Below, piece by piece: positions 55,208 to 64,000 of a stretch of 64,000 bases of DNA. The position numbers were made by a program, and so were the translations under genes. The notes beneath the pieces are model-generated. The model was not told the origin of the DNA, did not search any database, and saw nothing but the letters and a program-made list of their open reading frames with translations. Within the stretch, counting starts at the first letter, position 1. Every line of letters starts with the position of its first letter. This stretch comes from Lateolabrax maculatus (lineage: Eukaryota > Chordata > Actinopteri > Acropomatiformes > Lateolabracidae), in NCBI GenBank assembly GCA_031216445.1, contig CM062200.1, positions 6,213,501-6,277,500 on the forward strand, read 5' to 3'.

Positions 55208-58200
55208 GTTTTCTGAAGAGTATAACTAACATAAAAGGCTTGTAATGTGTTTCATTTCCTTCGTCTTGTTGATTGTGGCACTGACAGCAGCATAAAATTT
55301 TTTGGTGTGGCAATTCCCGCCCTCATCAACTGGAAACAAGAACAACAGCATATTTTCATGCAGACCAGTGGCGAGATCTGATTTCCGCATTCTGTGCTGT
55401 TAAGTAGCTTGTTTCATAGAACCTGTGTGCTGTTTGTTTGCTCCCTTCAATTGTAAATGCAAATGCCCAAACACTTCAGCCTGGTCCTATGTGCAATGTT
55501 TTTTTTTTTTTTTTGCCTATTCTTTCTATTAAACAAAGGGAGTTAAATTAAAAACAAACAACAATGTACAGTGATCAAATTCTGAATAGAAGTACACAGA
55601 CAGGTGACAAATTAAAGAAAAAATTTGCAAATGAGAATCATAACAAATGCAAATGTGCAAATCTCGTGGTGGAACAACACCTTACTAAGACACTTTCTAT
55701 TGTTTTTTCCTTTTGATTTGTTACGTATCTCATTACCATCCCATCACCCATTCCTCAATGACACTTCAGCCAGTTCCCCAGAAACACAGTAAACAGCCTT
55801 TCTGGTCTTTGAAAACTTCACTGAAATGGGGCTAAAGACACTTACATTTAATGTGAAAGGAAAAAAAACTGATGTTTTGAACCTATTTGTCACATATGGA
55901 GGTTAAGTAGCTTGGTTACTCTGTATGCCAAGCTGAAATTGAAAGATTCAGACTCCATGAACACTCTCTGGCTAAAGAGGTTTGGCTGCCACAGGAAAGA
56001 TGGTTGCCCAGAGCACAGAAGGTACAGTATGCAAACGTTGCCAATTAGGGCACATGCTGTATAAGAAGAGCACCATTATTCACACGCCTGCTCAAAGTAT
56101 CAATTTTGGGATATATTTTACACACATTTGGCTGCAGCCCAAGAAAATCTATAAATCCAATGTACAGGATGTGGGTTTATTCACAGTATGTATATGTATG
56201 TATATGAGTAATTGTGTAAATTCTTATGTACTGTGTATATACATTTGTGCATGAACTGTATGTGTTTGTGAGGGATAGAGAGATCATGTGGACATACAGG
56301 AGAACAGAATTCTGTCTATCACAACTGTCGTGTCCTAGAAACTGTGACGTTAGTGCTGGTATGTTGTTGAACTGGTTGTCCTGGAGCGATTCCAGGTCCC
56401 AGCTTACTAGCGTCAGGCTGCACCTACAGCTTTTGCCAGCTTCCTTACATAACCAAATTAATAGGAACACACACGCACACAAATATTGGTTAATGTGTTA
56501 TAAACATGAGTTGGTGCAGTACATTTCCCTTTCACTTTTAAGGCATTACTATGACAACAAATCATTTGGTTTTAAGGTTGTCATGCTTCACTTGAAAATT
56601 GTATTGACTCACTCTAGCAGAATTCACTGGAAATCTATTGTTAAATAGCTGATACATCTAATACCAGTATGCCAAAAGTGGGATAAAGATCATTTGCCAG
56701 CATGACCAGTAAGGACCCAATAATCCCATTTCATCTGTCCTAATAATTATTCATGTTAATCCAGCTCCCTGGAGTCAAACAGTGGCATGCTTACTTTGGA
56801 CATTAGCAAACTACAATTGTTGCTTCATGAAAATCCTCTCTAATGTGATGTTGGAAGTGAGTACAATTACACATTATTATAATTTGTACAATACTTTAAT
56901 CAATGAATAAAAAATGACAAACTGCCCAGGAGGTTAAATGATGACAAATACAGCATGTTTTATGTAAACAGGACAAGATCAGGATGTATTATATTTCATT
57001 TTATGGGCACTTTATGAATATATTTCAGGAAATGAGTAAAAAGCAATCTTAGCCATTTAAGCCTTTATTCTATTTAAGTATAATATAGCTGAATAGAATA
57101 GTTTGAGGCTTTAAATATTTGACAGTTAGTTTCTCTGCCACTTCAAACCACACACTTCTTCTAGGGTTGCTACCAAAACACTGGTATAACTGAAAATTAA
57201 ATTAAATTACCTACTATTCAAATGCTTTCTCTTTTGTTCAGTTTTCCTTTAGTAAAATAGTAAAAATGTTCTTTATCTGGCCTCTTTGTCCGTCAGTGTG
57301 TCCATTTTAAAACATCAATAATCAGGTGTAATTGATGTGCCTTTAAATGTTGTTTTAGGGAAGTGCAGATCAATGTCATGAAGGTTAATTAACCTAGGGA
57401 AGGTCCAATGCTGAACATTGGCAATACACTTAAAATATAACAATGTGTAGCTGATTCCGTTCAACTAACACACTAACTTCATTGGCTAATGAATCACTGA
57501 CATCTTGAAAGCTGTTTTGTTGCCCTCTGTTGAAGAGGCTAAAAGTTCCAGAGCTGAAAACAAATTGCACTTAGCATCATTAAACTAACAATGAACTCCC
57601 TTTGGGAAAAAGTGACTGTGTTTTTTTGTTTTTTTTTGAGGGGGGCTATTGAAGCATGGACATGCATGTACAGTATATTGCATGCGTGTGACTTCATGTG
57701 CCTTTATGTTAACACCATCTGTGTATATGCGACACTAATGTGGATCTGTTCGTGTGTATTTCTCAGCTTTTTGTTCATCCCTGTTCTGTCTGATACCTGC
57801 ACATCCTCCAAACCCTCTCACAGGTGTATTTATATAAGGTACTGGCACAGAAAGACACTAACTGACGTGTTACCTACAGTACCTGCTGGACTGGATGCCC
57901 TCCCGTGTCTTATCTCACCTGTATGCAGCTGTCTGTATCGTACTGCATATTTTGTCACAATATGTGCAGTAAGTATGTGTGACTGCTTCGGTTCAGGGTT
58001 TTAGTGATACAACACAGTACCTGGTGGCAGGCTCGGCCTGGCAATCAGACAACTCAGGCAAATGCCTGATGGGCCGGCCCATTTAGTGTGACGTAAGGCC
58101 ACCAACAATGGATACCTGTCAACCCTTCTGTTATTCTAGAGATTATTGTATATTACCCTTCCCTCCTGCTGCCTACGAGCCTATTTGGTGGCCATATTGG

Positions 58201-58800
58201 AGATTTTCAGCTCTCAAAGCCACCATGTGTAGACCTTTAATGTGATTAGCATGTTTTAAATTAATCGAATGGTACATGTACATGTTAACAGATCTTTTGT
58301 GTATGAGGGAAGGGACATATTTGGTCTGTTGGTACTACCACTGGTGGGTTGACAAAGTCCCAGATTTTCAATTTCTTCAGTCAGCGTTGGATATTGGAAA
58401 TGTTTATTGAAAAACTTTTCTAACTGTCTAGCCTGGTTGTTAAGTCCTTATCCTGTATTTGCTTGGAAACTTGCGATACCCGTCCCACAGTGTGACCTGC
58501 TGTCCCACACCCAGACAGATTTTCTAAATGTCAGTTATCTTATTTATCTTGTCTGAAATGAGCTCAGATGTCACATAAGAAACTTACAACACAGTTAATC
58601 TGAAGTGCGTGTGCGTTGGTTGTCTTCTTCTGGGTTTGACAACATTATCAAACAATCCCAGAGCTGTCTTAAGTTGAACCAACCCATGAAAAAGAGCATT
58701 ATGTCCTCTTTGATGAAGGGCAGAAACTGTTGCTCAAGGGATCAATTTAGCAGCTCCTGTGGAGAACAGGAAGAAAGGGCTCTATTCTTGTTATTTCCTG
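55208..58800. other. GIMAP 5' flank and intergenic DNA
   Basis: No exon I can support beyond a possible GIMAP 5' non-coding exon near 55,300. Contains a T-run (55,500-55,514). The piece tttggtggccatattggaga near 58,180 looks like part of a dispersed repeat. Confidence 0.45.
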
Positions 58801-58905
58801 GAAAAGAAAGACATAAAATCAGATATATACGTCACTGAAAAAGCTACTGGAGCTAGTGCAGTTTGGTAATTGGTTAACCACGACATATTTGAAAAATGCT
58901 TTCAC

Positions 58906-59028
58906 CTTTTCATCAATTTGCCGGAGAATGGTAGTGATGTTTTCCCCAATGAGTGGCAAGGATGTGCTGGTGAGGTCCGACACCAGGAAGAATTTTAAAT
59001 CAACAGGCAAAGGGATGAGTCTGCCTTG
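58906..59028 (-). other. exon-like open segment, unidentified
   Basis: On the - strand, acceptor-like tcttttaacag precedes 41 open codons reading QGRLIPLPVDLKFFLVSDL and on to TTILRQIDEK, then a donor-like gtgaaa. Codon use is plausible, but I know no family and found no partner exon in phase. Could be a single exon of an unknown gene, or chance. Confidence 0.2.
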
Positions 59029-59040
59029 CTGTTAAAAGAT

Positions 59041-62000
59041 GTAGAAAACTCTTGAATATGAGGCCTCAGAGACACTACACTTTTTGATTGAAACACTAGT
59101 TCAAACAACATGTCTAGAAGCAGACCACCACTGGATATCATAAACCTGATTTTGGTTTAGTCATGTCAGACAGAAGTGGCCCATTGCTCTCTGTGGTCCT
59201 CCCTCCTCACACATGTCATGGCCATGAAAGCTTTTTCCTTTCCCCAACTGATGGCTCTTCTCCTGGGGAGAATCAGACAAGAGTATCTTCTAGTCATTCT
59301 GGCAGCCGCCACTTGCACAAAAGCCCTTTCATTGTTTATGCAAGACTACATAGTCTAGCAATGCAGTTTTTTTTGTGGGGGGGGGGGCTTGTCTCAGGCA
59401 AACAGTGCCACAGAGGACACTGTAAACTTGTGCACGCTGGCTTACTGACATGGCTAACTAGGATGCTTAAAGAGGTCAGGAGTGTGCTCTACTGACACAC
59501 CCTGGAGTACACTGTTACATAAGTACAGCAAGGTGAAAAGATAAACTACTGGAGGTAGTGTATTAATGACACGGGTGGCTGTTAAGTGAACTGCAGCAAG
59601 CATCCTGTTGCTCGCGCTGAATAACTGTATATATTTTATATTTGATCCTACTCTATTCTAAATTTAATTATCTGTATGTTCTTTGTGTGTGTAGAATGAT
59701 GGGACTACAACTTTCATTTTGTTGTGCAACCCTGTGTTGCAAAATGACACATAAATAGAACTCTACAATCAGTTCACAAATTGGCAATAAAACACGATTA
59801 ATACATGTAAAAAGTTACACACAGAACCTTTAAGTTTCTTTTTTTAAAGGAATGGAGCTATTATTAATGTTACAAGTTACTCCTGTGCTCCACATAAGTG
59901 AGTGGGAACGCTCACAGAGCCTGTTACAGGAATCTGTCTGTGCTCATACAACAATTGTTACACTTAATAACCATTACCATTATTTATAGTTACCATTAAA
60001 TTAATCAGCTGAGTCATTGCTACAGACTGATGTTTATCCTTTAATTTGATGTTATTCCTGCATTAGTTGAAATATTTGTACTGTTTATGTATATTTTGAT
60101 TTACTGTGTTACAATTTACTTTCTCTGAATGGTGCTTAATAGACTCATTTGGTTGTTTAAGTAAACACATTGTTTATTGACATGCACAACAAACAGACAT
60201 GTGTGCAATATCCTGGGCACATCAACTTGCCTAACCTGAATTTGGGTCATTGGTTTTGATAATTTTTCTAAACTCTGAGCTGCTGCATGGATGCTTTAGG
60301 ACTCGGGGATAACCTTATTTAACCTGAACAGGAATAAGTACGATGGAGGGAGAAAGTGTGAGGGGGGAGTCATGCCACACAGAGTGGTATTGTTTTGGCT
60401 TTTGTATTAGTTGTGTTGTTTGTACAATGCTACTGTTGTATAAGTCCAGACCCAGATTTTGATCCTCTTAATATCAGCCAGAACTTCCCATCATGGGACT
60501 GGTTACTTTGTGGGTCTTTCAGCTGCCAGAGGGCTGCGTTGCTTTCAAACACACACACATACACACACACACACGGATACACGCTGTACACTTGGAATCA
60601 AAATACACAACACCCATGCAGGAAGGATGTGTTTGTTTGTAAGAAAGTTCAGTGAGACGGGAAAAGGATAGAAGTTAAACGTTTAAACATGTGGCAACCC
60701 TAAACTCACATGCACCGTGTGTGTGTGTGTGTGTGAGGGGATATTTGGTGACGGAGAAATTGAGGTAAACGAATCCTATGAGAGAGGTAATCGTGCAGAC
60801 AGCGTGTTGACTTCAAGTAGGCATGGTAAAGGCGCTAGATACTCTTTGCAAAAAAGATCCTGTCACTCACCTTTCCAGTAACTGATCACATATTCCTACA
60901 GGGGGAAAAACTAAATTCCCAATTAAATTTGATCCGCTGTCTCCCAGGATTTCCTCATATCAACACTTACCATTCCAGAGGTGAGTGAACTGGTTTGAGT
61001 TCAAGGGATTTAAAGAGGCAGTTGTGCTGTATTACGGAGCGTTAAACAGCATTAGAAAGCATTAGCAACATATTATTGTTGAAATGGAATAGGGCGTTAT
61101 ATAAACTGTAAAATAGGTTATGGGGGCAGGGGTTAGAGTGTCCTAGTGTTTAAAACCAAATACAAGCCCATAGGAAAACAGAGAGTGGTGCAGTAAGGAT
61201 AATGAAAGTAGGTTAAGGAAGCGAGGAAAGGCATCATAAGACCTTGCAATTAACAAACCCTGGAAGATGGTCATGCTTAAATTCCTCAACAACCCTTTTC
61301 TGCTGTTGACAATCAGTCATTATTCCCAGTCTATCAGTTAGCCTCTCCACCATTTTCTCCATCCACATGGTAGAGTGCTCTCGGCCAAATGTCATCCTGG
61401 ACTTTTAGAGATAACAGGCAGGCTTTATCAAACAAACATGTTCCTGCTACGGATTTCTCTCGTGCTTTCTCCCCTTTTTGTTGTTGTTTTCTCCAGAAAT
61501 CACGCGACAGAGATGAGTGCAGTTACACACAGTTTAGTGCACCTCTGGTCTCCATCAATGCTGTGTCCCTGATTCTGTCCTGTGACAGCACAAAATAAAT
61601 ATTAAATAATAGCTGTGCATCCATTTAGACGCACATATGTGATTTTTTTTTACAGCACAGTTGTACAGACAAAAGTAGAGAAATATCTTTACTCTTCTAG
61701 ATTTAAGGCGGCTACAATCAATATATGTCAATATATTACATGACTGTTTTGGTTCACTCAGCAGTTTAAAGCTCTAAGAATATTGGACTTAACATTCATC
61801 AGGTGGCCAGAAACTCGACTCCAAATGAATGCTGTGTTGTTCTGTATCTGCTGGATGTGTAAATAACAAAACAGTTTCCTAACATATTACATAACACAGG
61901 GTGATAATATGTTAGTGTTGTGTTCACAGCTTGCTTACACTGTGGTTAGTAGTCATAATGGACACAACTCTCTTTAAATTTCCCTTGAAGCCTTCATGTT

Positions 62001-62685
62001 TCTACCTCCCTCCACATTCTTTTGTCTGTAGTCTTACTTCCTCACTTCGCCCTTCTTTCCTTTCTTTGGGATTAAAACATTACATACGCACACTGAATAT
62101 CTGGCTACATCAACCCCAAAAAACAAGTACCCTTTAATCCATCCATTATCTACTCATTTCTTCTATCCTTCTTTGGTCTTTGCAGCGTGATGTTCTACTG
62201 ACCTCGACCTTTCCCCGCAGATGCACTCAAAAGCCAAAGCTCCTCCCAGCCCCAGTGAAACAGCTCCAGAGGTCTGAATCACATCACTGCAATACAATAA
62301 ATATAGATTTTATCTGTTGTATCTGTGAGCATGACTTGCTGAAGCTGAAACTGGGGTCCTCTGCTGATGCCCCAGAGGACAAAAAAACGGCGACTGTAAA
62401 TGAATAACACAAGCCATGTGGGTTCCTGTGGGAGCTTGTTTTGATCCTCCTTTGCATGATAGTGTTATCGATTTCCACCCCTTACTTGTCTGTTGGCAGG
62501 GGAGGGACCCCAGAAAAACTTAAAAGGTTGGAAGACGACATACAAAAGGGGTATTCATGTGAGGGGAAAAACAGTCCCGGTGATTCCTTGAAGTTAAATA
62601 AACAAAGAGAGAAATGGGCATTTCTGTCTGTGAGCACATGCACAGGCCTACTGACACACTCAGAGGCATCCTGGGATTGGAGGAG
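59041..62685. other. intergenic DNA
   Basis: Short CA/TG repeats at 60,546-60,575 and 60,718-60,736, otherwise AT-rich DNA. Splice-like motifs on the - strand near 60,870-60,980 do not make a coherent gene. Confidence 0.45.
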
Positions 62686-62698
62686 AGAGAAAGAGAGA

Positions 62699-62751
<53 letters not shown>
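62686..62751 (+). repeat. (GA)n microsatellite upstream of the right-edge exon
   Basis: Imperfect then perfect GA repeat of about 65 bases, roughly 195 bases upstream of the 62945 ATG. GAGA tracts are common near vertebrate promoters and 5' UTRs; its role here is unknown. Confidence 0.85.
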
Positions 62752-62752
<1 letters not shown>

Positions 62753-62944
62753 ACTCCTTCCCACCAATCCACAGCTGCTGTACCACCAGTAGCCCTGTCA
62801 GAGTGAGATAGGAGAGCAGGGCGGTGATGATGACGGGCTACTTGGACTCCTAGACCGCCTCATACAGACTGTGCACCTCTCAGGTCCACTTCCCTCTCTC
62901 ACACGCACGCACAGCCGCTTTTCATTCACCTCCGCGGGCCGGGA

Positions 62945-63067
62945 ATGGATTCTAGGCTGCTGATTGGATCGGGGATCCCCACGCCGGACCCGACCGCCCG
63001 GGCACCCTGGAACATCAGCTCCATCAGCCCGCACCGACTCATGGAGCTGTCTCCAGTCGCCACAGCT
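62945..63067 (+). CDS. likely first coding exon of an unidentified gene running off the window
   Basis: ATG at 62945 has a purine at -3 and G at +4. The 41-codon frame MDSRLLIGSGIPTPDPTAR and onward to HRLMELSPVATA ends in a strong donor gtaagt in phase 0. The segment is CpG-rich, unlike its surroundings, as expected at a promoter/first exon. One N-glycosylation motif (NIS) is visible, with no clear signal peptide or domain. I do not recognise the family; the rest of the gene lies right of the window. Confidence 0.42.
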
Positions 63068-64000
63068 GTAAGTGCCCTGCACCCATCCCTTTTCTTTAGT
63101 TTTTTTTTTTTTGTCTGCTTGAAGGAATCCCCGTCGGCTTGACTGGGGAGCTTCTGTGCGCCGCACGGATGCGTAACCGCGTCAAGATCCGATCCAGAGC
63201 AGCCAAATACCAACTCACCACATCTGGCAAGATGAATCGGAAACAGTCAACTTTATGTCTTTATTTGCTGTTTGCATTCCTCCACCCGATCATTCATGGA
63301 ATTTGAGGAGCCCCGTATGAGGGAGGTGTGAGTGAGCCAGATGTGAACTGTCTGTGAATGAATGAATCACGCCGTCCTCTCCCGCGCATCTGCGCTCCGT
63401 TCATTCAGCAAACCAGACCTGAATGAATCTCTAGTGTTTCTGCAGTTGGCACTGTTGTAGGAAATGGTTGTAAAAAGCTGCCGTGGGTGAAGGTATTTGT
63501 CACCACCCTGGTTAAAGTGTGCAATATTTTATTTATTTATTTATTTATTTATTTTTTGTGCCAGCATCTGAGCGCGCCTCGGAAATGCCTCTCATCTGTT
63601 TTTGTTACAGTTTTGCTCATAATTAACTTCATTTGTGGTGCGTTTAAGGATCTCAACTCCAGTCAGTAATCATATAACATTTCAGGGGACTTGTGCTCAA
63701 TAGAGATTTTCTGACCTGGTGTTGCACTAATTGGCGTTTATCTAGACCCATTTGATCACAGTTTGTGCCCTAATAATCCCACATAAACCCTACAATAGAC
63801 CTTTTTGTTTCCAAATCTAAATTTACCTCATGCAGGCTGTAGATTAACTTCAGCTCAGATTCTGTTTGCAGCAAGGCAGCATAAAAACCTAAAATCTGCT
63901 ACAATCTAAAATCCTAAAAAAATTAAAGGTGTGTAATGATGCCAGCTCTGACATCGCTCACATCCCCTCTGGTGTCTCACTGACACGTTTTTTTTCCTGG
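63068..64000. other. intron after the right-edge exon
   Basis: Begins gtaagt. Holds a (TTTA)n microsatellite at about 63,526-63,555 and no further exon before the window ends. Confidence 0.4.

Noticed and set aside
55205..55320. Interferon-response-like sequence (ggaaatgaaac on the - strand) upstream of the GIMAP start
   Set aside because: Half-site spacing is one base short of the ISRE consensus; too weak to annotate.
56226..58004. Open frames of 137-140 codons upstream of the GIMAP gene
   Set aside because: AT-rich composition, no codon bias, no domain motifs, no splice context.
60871..60980. Splice-like motifs on the - strand (ccccctgtag, then gtgagtg, and gtaagtgttg)
   Set aside because: The 25-nt piece cannot be joined to the 58,906-59,028 frame without a stop in any phase, and no family is recognisable.

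Overview
The window looks like nuclear DNA of a ray-finned (probably percomorph) fish. It has split genes with GT-AG introns, dense CA/TG microsatellites, and many copies of short dispersed repeats that I recognise from percomorph genomes. No bacterial, plasmid or viral gene organisation is present.

Left half (1 to about 34,960, + strand): most of one gene, the fish orthologue of USP54 (ubiquitin-specific peptidase 54). I trace 18 coding exons from 2182 to 32697, all with consistent reading phase and summing to 1,138 codons plus a stop. The exon carrying the start codon and the catalytic-cysteine box lies left of the window. Exons 1-8 encode the rest of the USP catalytic fold, including the histidine box. 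Exons 9-18 encode the long disordered tail. A 3' UTR of about 2.2 kb follows, ending near an AATAAA at 34937. Introns are full of microsatellites, several right beside splice sites, plus transposon remnants.

Middle (about 35 to 51.7 kb): a gene-poor spacer. It holds a decayed Ty3/gypsy retrotransposon (about 37.2-39.5 kb) interrupted by other repeats, a CpG-richer patch near 41.1 kb with E-boxes and a MEF2/TATA-like site, and a short telomere-like tract.

Right part: on the - strand (55207 to 51814) a five-exon GIMAP/AIG1-family gene of 639 codons. It has two tandem AIG1 domains, the first with broken GTPase motifs and the second intact, then an acidic segment and a strongly basic tail. From 55.2 to 62.6 kb I see no certain gene. 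Near the right edge a CpG-rich segment after a GA repeat holds a likely first coding exon (62945-63067, +) of a gene I cannot name. USP54 (ubiquitin signalling) and the GIMAP gene (lymphoid-type GTPase family) are neighbours with no evident functional link.
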